From NCBI GenBank assembly GCA_007449985.2, contig VIIQ02000251.1, forward strand, positions 1 through 64,000: a stretch of 64,000 nt of DNA. The letters run 5' to 3'. Every line of letters starts with the position of its first letter. Position 1 is the first letter of the stretch. This document shows, one piece after another, positions 35,671 through 47,600 of this stretch. This stretch comes from Desmodesmus armatus (Eukaryota > Chlorophyta > Chlorophyceae > Sphaeropleales > Scenedesmaceae). The notes below the pieces were generated by a model that did not search any database, was not told the origin of the DNA, and saw only the letters and a program-made list of their open reading frames with translations. The translations under genes and the position numbers were made by a program.

Positions 35671-38600
35671 ATGAGCGGCGGGCAGCACAGCAACAGGGGC
35701 CCTGCAGGCAACAGCTTCTTCACCTTGGATGATGAAGTGGTGAGCCTGCATAACTGTTAGCACTCATGTGCTTCCTGCTGTATTGAAGAACACCGAGCAT
35801 AAGGTTGTCAGCCCGTGGGGGTTTGGCCTGGGCCGTGCTGGCCGAAACAAAGGGCAGGACCGACACCTTATGTGCTGCTGCATCCTTCGATACATGGCAA
35901 GTTAAAAACAGTAAACCGTGCAGGCTGCATGATGTTTTACCGATCCAGCAGCAGTTGTGGTGTGTGGTGCCTGCAACCTTGGACACTGCTGCTGTCTGCA
36001 GGATCTGCTGGGGTTGGGTGCCCCAGCTGCTCCACCCCCACAACAGCAGCAGCAGCGGCACCAGCAGCAACAGCAGCCGCAGGCAGCACTCATTGACCTG
36101 CTGGATGCACCGTTAGCCCCCCTGGCAGCAGCGCCTCAGCCTGCGCTACAGCATCACCAGCACCAGCAACAGCATCACACACTGTCACAGCATGGTGGGA
36201 CTGCAGCCCAGCAGCATGCGCAGCAGCATGCGCACCACCTGCAGCAGCCGCAGCACCACCGGCAGGGCAGCCTTTCTGAGGTGCTGTCCCTGCGGTTGGG
36301 CAGCCAGGCTGGCGGGGACCCTCACGGCACCCATCGACAGGGTGAGCAGGATGCCAGGCCCTGGCTGCTGTTTGTGCTGAGTGTAGCCTTATGCTTGCAG
36401 CAGCCGGTAGTGACGCAGGAGTACGTATCTGGCGTGCGTCATGCTTGAATTGCAGCTTTCTGCATCACGTAAACCGCACAGACAGCAGCCCAGGGCTTGT
36501 TGACCTTCCACGCGTGCAGCAGCAGTAGCGCAGCAACGACGCATTCCTTCCATTCGCCATGCATCAGGCCAGGCGCGATGCCTCATACACAATGTACAGA
36601 CAGCAGCGCAGCCCACGCTTCCAGCAGCAGAGGCATCTAGAGGACTTCGGCATGCAGCGATTGATGTTGTGTCGCCAGCAGCAGCGTAAGCTGGCAGGCT
36701 GGCCGGCTGTATTACTCACTGCTGCGCACATCCGCATGCCTACCGGCCTATTCGCCCGCCTGCCTGCAGGTTCGTTGGGGTACGGAGAGCGCCTCTGGAT
36801 TGGTGATGAGCCAGCTGAGCACCCCATAGATGCACCAGCAGGTGCCGACGCCACGCTACTGCTTGCGAGCGGCAGCAGCGCGGCAGCAGCAGCTGCGGCA
36901 GCCGTGGGCGCGTCCGGCACGGGTGGTGGCAGGGGCGGGGCAAGGCGCCTGCCGTGGAGGGTGTGCACGGCGGGGACAAACACATGGCTGAGGATGAGTA
37001 TGCGCGCACGGTGCAGGTGCGTGGGGTGTGCTGCTGCTCCTGATGCGGTGAAGATATCAGTCATGTCTGGGCTTGCTCAGGGCAGCTGAAAGGACCAGCA
37101 GGTTGCTAGTGATGCATGAGGCATTGCCAGCACAGCCTTTTGGTGCCAAGGTTAGCATGCATCTCTTTGTGTGGGTTACAGCAACAGACCGTCAGGGCAG
37201 CATCGTGGTACCAGCCTCGGTATGCAGCAATAGCAGTGCAGGCGAGGCCCGGGGTAGTCAAGGTCACCATGCAGGGAATCCCCTCCCCTCACTGGCGTCC
37301 ATCGATGCAGTTGGTGCGTGGGGTTCTATCAATGTGCGGCGCTGTCGCCCGTGCTGCTGCTGTCGCTGCTGCTGCTGCTGTGTGGTGTGTCAGGTGCAAA
37401 CACTGAGTGGGGAGGGCGTGCTGACCCGCTGGCAGCAATTTCTCAAGGCAGCTGGCGTGAGGCGGTGAGCGCACGCGCAACCGCTGTGACTACTAGATCA
37501 TAGTATGGGTGTGAGGGGGAAAGATGTGTCCTTTGACGGCGCCCTCTAGCTCGCATGCTTGAGCTGTGCATGCTGGTGCTGTGCTGAGCTGGGGTTATTT
37601 GGGGGTGCACATGCATCAGGAAAGGCCGCTGAGCTGTCTTGCACTGAAGTTCCTGCAATGACATTCGATGCATTGACATTTGATGCAGTGACATAAGGGT
37701 GTACTGCTTGACGGACGTGTGTGTCTGGATCCTGTGGCTGTGCAGGCGTCGTGCGCCCGGTGCCTTCGTGGCCAACGAGCTGGTGACTTCAAAGTACAAC
37801 CTGCTCAACTTCATCCCTGTCAACCTGTACCACCAATTCAAGCGGGTGGCCAACATGTACTTTGCAGCACTGGTGTGCCTGCAGGTGGGTGGACACTATG
37901 GGGGTTGGGGAGCATGTACGGGCAAATCAGGATGCTTTTGGCAGCATTGGTGCATGATCTGCCGTTGCTGTTGATCAGACATCACTTTGACAGCGCGTCC
38001 GCGTGATTGAGTGTGAGGGTCCCGTTGCTATTGACCTTTGGCGGTTGCTTGCACACGGTCGGCAGATGGCTTGGCACATGCTGCTGTTGGTAATGGCTGC
38101 CGGCAATGTAAGGGCCATCCATCGTCAGGCACCGTCTCTCGCTGTGTTGTGCCGTGGTGTGCCGTGCAGGCCATCCCCGGTCTGTCGCCCGTGCCTTGGT
38201 GGGGCACGCTGTTCCCGCTGGCTGTGGTGCTGCTGGTGAACGGAGTGAAGGAGGCGTTCGACGACTACTGGCGCCACAAGAGTGATGAGCAGGTGCGGTG
38301 CTGTTTTGTCAGAGGGATTTGGAGGGTTTGCACTGCACAGGGGTTCCGTCAACAAGAGTCCGAAGAGGGTGCTCAGCCTACGAGCACCTGCAGCAGCGCC
38401 CCTGGTGTCTATGGCCATGCTCACATTGTTTCTGCACTGTGTATGCAGGTCAATCACCGCTGGGTGACGGCGCTCAAGGAGGATGGAGACCAGCGTATAC
38501 ACTGGAAGGCGCTGCAGGTGATTTGGTGCTGGTCTTGCCCCCAGGAGCTTACATGCGTGCACGCTTCCTGCCACATGCCTTGCAAGTTTGATGGAACTTG

Positions 38601-41600
38601 GCGCAAATGTAAGACATCACAAGCAGCAGGTCATCAATCAGGCACTGTTGCTGGGTTATGCACCAACATCAGCTCCTACCGCCAGCAATGCACAAAATTG
38701 TACATGTGTGCAAAGAGTCTGGCTCGGTGCTGTTGTGTTGACGTGTGTGATTGCTGCCGCCGCATGTTGCCGACAGGTTGGGGAGTTGGTCCGCCTCAGC
38801 AACAATGAAGATGTCCCGGCGGACATGGTCCTGCTGGCCTCATCGGACCCAGAGGGGCTCTGCTATGTGGAGACCGCCAACCTTGACGGCGAGACCAACC
38901 TCAAGGTCAAGTTCTGCAACCCACAGACGGCAAGCTTTGACTGTGCAGGTGCGGGGCGCCTGTATGTCTGAGGGTTTGCCACACCCTCTGACCACCACCT
39001 CTGGACACCCACACACAGTGGGTCTGACCACTGCGACCCAGACCCAGACCAACTGGGTGTGGGTGTCTCATGGGGCAGCTTGCCTTTGCCTAGCTGAAGT
39101 CTGGCACAGGGTTGGGGTAACCCCACTCGGTTGCCTTCGGCTCTGCCCCGTGTAGGTTGCCCTTTGTCTGCTAGCTGATAGTCGCACAAGCAGGCGGCAT
39201 GTTGGCCGACAGGCAGCGAGCGTGAACAGAAGAGGAAGCAAAAACCTTGCCAGTCATGCCCCCAGACCCTAAATGCTGCGTTGCCATGCCAGCGAGCAAA
39301 CTCAGAGCATACTCATCACGTTCGTGTGTGCTGCTGTCCCCTGCCGTTGTCACAGAGGCCTTCAGCCGGGCGGGGTACTTCACCATCGACTGTGAAGCCC
39401 CCAACCCACGCCTCTACTCCTTCGAAGGCGCCATCTGCTGCTGGGACATCCCCCAACGCACCAGCTCTCACGCAGGCCGCCCATCGGCGCTCGGTACCCT
39501 CCCCTGGGCGCCGCCAACGGCACTGCGGGTGCTCCTTGTCAAGCCCAACAACAGGAGCTGGAGATGCAGACCACCAGCAGCCCAACCAGTGGTGGCGGCT
39601 GGTATAGGTCAGAGCAAGAGCAGCAGCAGGGGCAGCAGAGGCAGTCGGGGTCCGGCCGAGGCAGCTCGCCGTTGGGCAGACGGTCTGGGAGCCCCCAAAG
39701 GCAGCAGCAGCAGGAGGGGGTCTTGCGGCGGCCTCAGGCGGCTGCTGCTGCTGGTGGTGGTGGGGACAGCCTGGCGGCCGCACTATCAAGCTATGGCCGG
39801 CAGGTAAGGGGTTTCGTGCTGCTGCTGTTGCTGCTGGATAAGGAGGGGAAGCCGCTGCTGCACTCAAGGTGTCGCTTGTTGTCATTCCCTGTCTGCGTGG
39901 AGTTACGATGGGGTGATGTGTTGTTTGACCTTTCAGTATCGTGGCTTGAACAGCATGTCACTCTTAATGTCTGAAATCACCTGGGTGTGTGGTGGCGGGT
40001 TGATGAGCAACGTACATGCCTCAGGTTGTGGGCCAGGAACCTGCAATCCCCCCTCTCCCTCTCCTGATTCTGATTCCCATGGTGTGCGTCATGCTTGCCT
40101 GTCCCTGCAGGTGGGGCTGGTGTCCAGGGATGCCCTGGACGCGTCCAACCTGCTGCTAAGGGGCTGCACCCTGCGCAAGACTGAGTGGGTCAGCGGCGTT
40201 GTTGTCTTCACAGGTCCGTGGTATCATGACTGTGTGTGTGTAGTTTGTGCGCGTGCGTGTGCATGTGATGTGGTGCTGGACTGGTGATTGATGAAAAGCA
40301 GCTTGTCCAGCGCACATCCATCCTGTGCTGCACAGTTGCTCACCCACCAGCGGTGTAGCACATCAGTCAACTGACAGTCTTGCAATGAGCCCAGCATGTC
40401 CCCATGGTGGTCTATGCAACACAGAAATTTTTTGCCCATGCCAACCCCCTTGCATGCTGCCGCCCTTGTCCGTGGCCGCAGGGCCTGACACAAAGGTGGT
40501 GCGCAACATGTTGCCAGCGCCCCGCAAGGTCACGAGGCTAGAGCAGGCCATGAACCGTGTGGTGGTTGTTGTGCTGGCGATACTTGGCACCGCAGCGGTG
40601 GCACTGGGCACCGCCAACATGGTGTGGGAGGTGCGCCACAAGCCGGCAAGGGACTGGTACCTAGGAGAGCAGGTGAGGCAGGAGAGGCGGCAGGAGTTTG
40701 TGATTGTGATGTTGTGACCGTGAATTGTGTCAGGGGCAGCAAGGGACAGCTCTAGCGCAAACCTATGTGTGAGAACACAACAGATGGCTGCAGTACGGCC
40801 GTATCTGCTCCGCAGCGTGCCAGCGCCCCTGCAAGTGCGGCATTGCTTGCCAGGCCATGCTCAACCCCCCTGACTGATGTTGCGGCGCGTTACTCACACG
40901 GGCCGTGTATGCACCATGCATGCACTGGCTGTCCCCAACGCCGTCCCTTCTGGGCTGTGTGCTGCATTCTTACGTTGATATATGCGTATCTCCCTGGCGA
41001 GGCTTTGCCCCGGTCCCCCGGCGGTCGGCTTCCGCCTGATTGCTGTGTGTGTAGCCAGCCGGTGGGAGTCCGGTCCCCCTGCCAACCCCAGAATCACTAC
41101 CTGTGTGCTCCTGCTGCAGACCGGTTGGCCGGAGTTGGCCCCTGGTGTGGGGTCCTGGCTGGTCCAGGTGGTTCGCTTCATCATACTGCTGGCCCAAGCT
41201 GTGCCCATCAGCCTGTATGTCAGCCTGGAAACAGTCAAGGTGGCGCAGTGCAAGGTGCGGCACCACGAGCCAGATTGGCATGCACTGCAAATTGGTCACA
41301 TTTGTTGTGATGGGACCCTGTGCGTGTTACAATCAGGACAAAGTTCTGGACGGTGATAAGTACAGTGATAGGGCCCAAGGTGCACGCATGATGCTGTGCC
41401 ACTTGAAAGGGACATTTCAAACCTGCGGCGCCATATGTATGTCAGCCTTGAAACAGTCAAGGTGGCGCAGTGCAAGGTGTGATAACACATGGCAGTGATG
41501 TGGTGACCCACATTTGCTGTGTGATGCAACGCGCGTGTTGATGTCTGGCACAAATTTCCCGGTCAGTGATCAGGACAGTGCTAGGGTTACTCATGGTGCT

Positions 41601-44600
41601 GCGCCACTCGGAAGGGCCTTTCAAGTCTGCAGTGCCATGCACGCGTGGTGTGGCTCTGTGCTACATCACACACAGCATACCCAGCTGTGTGCCACAAAGC
41701 AGTGCCAGGTATGCTGGTTTGATGGCTTGCTTGCGATACTAAGCAAACAAACAATCAAACCAGCATACCTGACACTGCTTGATGTCACGTTACACAGCTG
41801 GGATGCTGTGTGGCGTGGCACAGAGTCACATCAGCCTGTCCTAGGGACAGATGTGTTGCTGTCTATGCTAGTTTATGAGTTGGCATTGTTCCAGCACCTT
41901 TGTGTGACCACAGCAGCACGTTCACACAGTATGGTGCACAGTACAGCTACCTAGCCTCCGGTTGCGCCATGCAACCTCGGTTTTCTACCGCAACTTGCAA
42001 CGCTGACTGCTTCCCACATTGCTACCTCGCCTCACTCTGCCTGCGCCTGCTGCAGCTCCTGTACGACAGGGACCTGAAGATGTACTACCCGCCGGAAGAT
42101 GTGCCTTGCACCAGCAGGACCACCACCCTCAACGAGGAGCTGGGTCAGGTGCGCTGGGGGCATGTCTGCAGGTTGGTGTTCTGGTCAATTTTTGTTATGG
42201 TGTACAGCTTGGTCTGTGCCATGCAGTGTGTAGTATGTGCATCCCACTGCCAGCCAGCATAAGGGTGGTGGGCGGGTGGGCGGGCAGGCGGGCGGGCGGG
42301 GTGTGTCTTGTTTGCACTAGGCAGGTAGTGAGGTGGTTAATTTCAAGTCACAATCCACTCTGAGCTGTTGTTGCCACCTTTGGCATAAGGCCAGTAGCGT
42401 GTTGCAGGTCTTGAGGTGCAGGTGCAAGCATCTTCATGCTGAGGTTAGTGGATGCTGCTGTTTTTCTGAGCTGAAGGCTGCTGCTGCTGCTGCTGTTGCA
42501 GGTCCAGTACGTGCTGAGCGACAAGACCGGCACCTTGACCCAGAATGTGATGGGCTTTGTGTGGGCCAGCATTGGCGGGCAGCTGTATGGGCAGGCACAG
42601 CATGCACAGCAGGCGGCACAGCACACTGCCCTGCAGCAGCAGCGGCGCCTGGCTGCAGCAGGCGGCAGCAATGGCAGCAATGCGAGCAGCCACCACAGCA
42701 GCAAAGGGCTGCTGGGGACGCCTGGGGCTGCAGCAGGTGTCACACCTGGTGCGGCAGCCATAACCACAGCAGCAGCAGCAGCGAGAAGCCCCAGTCCTGT
42801 AGGCATTGGTGGTGGTGTTGTCATCTCCCCTGCTGCTGACGGCCCTCCTCCCAACACCCCTCACACGATAGCGTTGGACCCACAGCTGCGGCAGGCGGCG
42901 GCAGCAGCCGTCGGCTATGTGGGCAGCAGTGGCAGTGACGGCTCGGCGGCTGTGCAGGACTTCTTACTGGCCCTGGCTGTGTGCAACACTGTTGTGCCCA
43001 CTGCCACAGACCAGGGTCACCTGCTGTATCAGGTGGGCATTTATGCGTTGCATGCATTTATGCGTCGCATGCACGAGGGCTCTGCATGGATATGGACCTT
43101 CCGCTCTCTACTGTCTTTGTGTCCATGAAGCCAGCAGTCAGTGTCAGCATGCCCGACAGCTATATTGGCTGTGCACACACTCCAGCACCATGTCTGATGG
43201 TGAATTGTGTGCTACCTGCCTACACCCCCGGCAGTTGGGTTTGCCTGTTACATGTGCGTGACCGGCTGGTCGGAGTCCCCCCCCTCTAACTCACAAACAA
43301 TGGGGGCGCTAGCATTGTTGTGCCCACATGTCAACAGTGTGTCTGGATCTGTGTGTGTATGTCGATGGTTGCGCAGGCGTCATCTCCTGATGAGGAGGCG
43401 CTGGTGGCTGGGGCAGCCTACCTTGGGACAAAGTTGGTTGCAAGGTGAGTCCCTGACAGCAGCATGACCCAACATGCTGAGCTGAGCGCTACCAGGTGTA
43501 CTTCACATTTGTTGGCTTACTTGAGGTGGACGTGGGCGCTGCACCGCCTGGAGCTGCCATCAGGGACGGCATTATGGTTGTTTCAAACCTGACGTCGACC
43601 TGTTTACACCCCTGCTGCTCGCCATTCATGCAGGTCTGCCGCTGGCATTGAGGTGGAGGTCAACGGGGCGCTGCACCGGCTGGAGCTGCTAGCCGTGTTG
43701 GAGTTCAGCAGTGACCGCAAGCGCATGAGCGTGGTGGTGCGGCAGCACGACGACGACGGCGACGGTGCTGGCGGTGGCAGCGGGCGGCTGCGGCTGCTGT
43801 GCAAGGGTGCTGACAATGTCATGCTGGAACGACTGAAAGGTGAGCAGCAGCTGGATTCTGATTGAGGTTATGGTGTGGGTTGTTGTGTCAAGCTTGATGG
43901 CCTGTGGTTGGCATATGGGGACATGCCTGTGTGTTTAAAGGGGTGGTTTGCCACCTAAGTATGCCAGAGTTGGGGTAGTGCAGTTGCCTCTCAGCCGCAT
44001 GGAGGGTTGTGTCTGTGGGTTGGGCGGTGCGGCAGCGTCTTGATGCATCATAAGAGTCACTGTGCACTGTTTTACGCCTGCTTGTTTTGGTTTCTGTTTG
44101 TGTGTGTGTGACTGCACTGCAGGCAGTAAACTTCCCGCCCATGATGCAGCTGTGCAGCAGCCCCTGCTTGCACCCACCAGCAGCCACCTAGCAACCATGT
44201 CTGCTGCTGGGTACAGGACACTGGTGGTTGCAGGTGAGGGACGGGGCTCTCAGTCAGTATAGTTGTGTGTGTACACGTGTGCAGGAACTCCCTCTGTCAA
44301 TAACCTCAGGTAGTACCTGGGGTTCTGCACACACCATGGTTGTTGAAACGAAGTGGGGCAGGACACTGCTTCTGCTACCTGGTAGCCAGCTTGTCTTCGG
44401 TGTGCCAGCACACTTGCAAGCCACTGGGCCAGCCAAACGCTGATAGGCTTCCCAGTACACTGGCACATAACATACACAAAGGCGCTGTGGAGGGTGCTCT
44501 GGTGCGTGATGCGAGGTTCAACAGGCTGACCGTAAGGTGGCCTTACGTTGCTGCTGTCGATTTGATTGTTGATTCTCCCTTCACCAGCCAAGGACCTTGA

Positions 44601-47600
44601 TGAGGGCGCGTATGCATCCTGGGCGGCCCGCTACAAGGCCGCCTGCACCTCCAGCACCAACAGGGCGGACAAGGTGGCAGAGGTCTGTGAGGAGCTGGAG
44701 GCGGGGCTGACACTGCTGGGGGCAACGGCCGTGGAGGACAAGCTGCAGGTATGTGTCCTTATTCTATGACTGGTGTGTGTGAGTGGGTGGAGATGTGAGC
44801 ACGATGTGACACTGCTGGGGCAACAGCCGTGGAGGACAAGCTGCAGGTATGTCTGGTTCTGCGATTGGTGTGGCACACAGCGTGTGTGGATGTGCATGTG
44901 AGCACAGCTGACTCTGTTGCGCGAAAACAGCCAGACCGGTTCAGCGGGGTACAGACTCCCGATGTGTTGTGTGGATTTGGAGTTTGACTCTGCTGGGGGC
45001 GACGGCCGTGGATGACAAGATGCAGGTATGTGTGGGTGTCTACAATCGTGTTGTGTGGATGTGAGTCACAAACGGATGTTGTGATCAGATTGTACAGCGT
45101 GACCTGTACTGACCATCCAGCACAGTAATGTGAGTTGATGCAGGCTGCCGGAGGCAGATGCAAGGGCTGCCAATGACCGGGTGCACATATTGTGGTTGCA
45201 GGAGGGCGTCCCTGAGTCGATAGCTGCGCTGTCGGCGGCCGGCATCAAGGTGTGGGTGCTGACGGGGGACAAGATGGAGACAGCCATCAGCATTGGGCAC
45301 ACTGCCAGGTGCGTCTGCTTGGTGATGTAATGACAGCACTCATGCACCTGGTGTGTCCAGCCTTGCCACCAACGTGCAGATTAGCTGTGTGAGGAGTAAA
45401 AAGTCCACACATCGCATGTTGCGCCCAGCGCATTGCAAGCATCACCATATATCATATATGTCGATGTTGTGTGCCGCAATTCATCGCTGTGTTGCGACTG
45501 TGTGTGCGCGTGTTGGGTCACGCAGGCTGCTCCACCAGCACATGTCCATCCTGCGTGTGAAGGAGTCCAGCCTGCACGCAACAGCAGCAGCAGCAGCCGT
45601 GTCAAGCAGTGGGCAGCAGCAGCAGCGGCCGGCCTCGCCAGCGGCGGCAGCAGCGCAGGCGGTAGATGAGCACGGGGTGCCTATCAAGGACGACAGGGTG
45701 CTGCAGGCAGTGGAGGGGCTGGCAGCACAGGTCAATGCCCTGCAATCAGGGCGTGCAGGCAGCGCTGCAGGCCTCCCTGGGGCATCACCTGCTGCTGGTG
45801 ATGGTGACGGTGGCGCTGCCGCTGCTGCCGCGCGCGCTGGAGGGGTGGCTGCCGGTGTTGGGCTTGTAGTGGATGGAGGGGCGCTGGCGTTGCTGCTGCA
45901 GCCGCAGCATGAAGACGCTTTTCTGGGGCTTGCGAAGTCCTGCGATGCGGTGATATGTTGCCGTGTGTCGCCCATGCAAAAGGCACAGGTGAGGGTTCAG
46001 GGCTCAATTGTATCATGTTGCCGCGACATCGGAATGGTGCCGCGTGTTGGTCCTGTATCAATGTGAGGCCGGCTCCTGCAACCAACACATTGATTGTGAT
46101 CGTGAGCGGGGACTTGTGCCAAAACCTTGTTGCGCAGGTTGCGACACTGCTAAAACGCAAAGCTGGGGCCGTAACACTGGCGATCGGCGACGGCGCCAAC
46201 GACGTGTCCATGATCCAGGCCGCACACATCGGCGTAGGCATCAGCGGTCGGGAAGGGCGCGCGGCAGTCCAAGCAGCAGACTTCGCGTTTGGGCAGTTCC
46301 GTTTCCTTGTGCGGCTTTTGCTGCTGCACGGACGCCAAAGCTACCTGCGGTGTCGGGAGGTGGTGCTGTACGCATTCTACAAGAACGTTGCATATGTCAG
46401 CTGCTTCGTGCTGTTTTCCTTCTACTCAGGTAGGCTGCATGCTTCCTGCTCATTGCTGTTGGCATGTTTCCGTGTGTTGATTTGCACCTCCGGACATGCT
46501 CGAAACTCTGCATGCATGTGCTGCTTATAGTGACACTGCCGTGACTGTGGATACTGTCGCTTCTTCTTCTCGTCAACATAGACATCGTGTTGGTCGTCCT
46601 GCTTTTTTGCTGTCTGCCCAGGCTTCAGTGCACAGAGCGTGTTCTTCCCCCTGTATATCGCCACTTTCAACGCCTTGTGGGCTGCCTATCCAACCCTCGG
46701 ATACGGCCTGTTCGAGCAGGTAAATTGCCGGGCAAACACAGTATGAGCTCATGATCGTTGGCTCCCTACGCGGTGTTCAGGCACACCCACAACCATGTAT
46801 TGCCAGCATTGCACGCATGTAGGGGATGTGACGCTGCAGCGCGGCATACAATGCAGACCCTTGTGGCAGACACCCCCACGACATGGCTGCCGCTGCTGCC
46901 GCTGCTAGCTTGTCTAATGCCTGTTGTCTACATCGTCCATCATCAACATTCTAATTTGCATCTGGGCTGTCTCGCCTCCTGCGCAGGATGTGCCTGGCGA
47001 GCTGGCCATCGCTTACCCCCAGCTATACAGTGAGACGCGCAGCGAAACTGCATGGTGAGGTGACCCAGAAGGGGGTTTGTGCTGTGCCATGCAATAGGCC
47101 AGAAATGTTCAACCCCTGTTGGGCGTGCCTGACCCCAACAGGGGGTTGAAGCTGAAAAGCTGACACATGAGAGAGGTGAACTAGAAGGTTTCTGCAGAAA
47201 TGTGCACACCAGGCCAGAAATGTTCAGGTGTTGGGGTCAGCCACGCCCCCAGCATTCAACAGGTTGAAGCCACAAGCTGACACAGGGGTGGCTTGGTGCC
47301 CCACTGACACCATTTTACACTGCGTTTTTTGGTTACTGCCCCGAAGCTGCTGATATATTTTGTCAATGTCATATGCTGTATACACATACATCCGATACGG
47401 TCCCGGCTGATCCGTTGCAGCACTATGCTGCACACACGAAGTGGTGATCCATCTGCAGCAGTTCCCACTTTCTCAAGACGTCCCGGCGGCGATCAGAAAC
47501 ACGCACGCATGTTTTATGTGATATAATTATGTGCTTCGTTTGTGCCATTGCCCTTTGCAGCACTAGCTCGATCTCGCGAAGTGACCGTATCTGCAGCAGT

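Noticed and set aside
35397..35723. Minus-strand frame starting with a signal-peptide-like [18 protein letters not shown]
   Set aside because: The start is GTG, not ATG, and it overlaps the first exon of the flippase on the other strand; only the part near 35433-35516 has splice sites.
41650..41831. Treating the long hairpin as a tRNA, riboswitch or attachment site
   Set aside because: No cloverleaf, no ligand-binding core and no integrase nearby; a plain long foldback is all the sequence shows.
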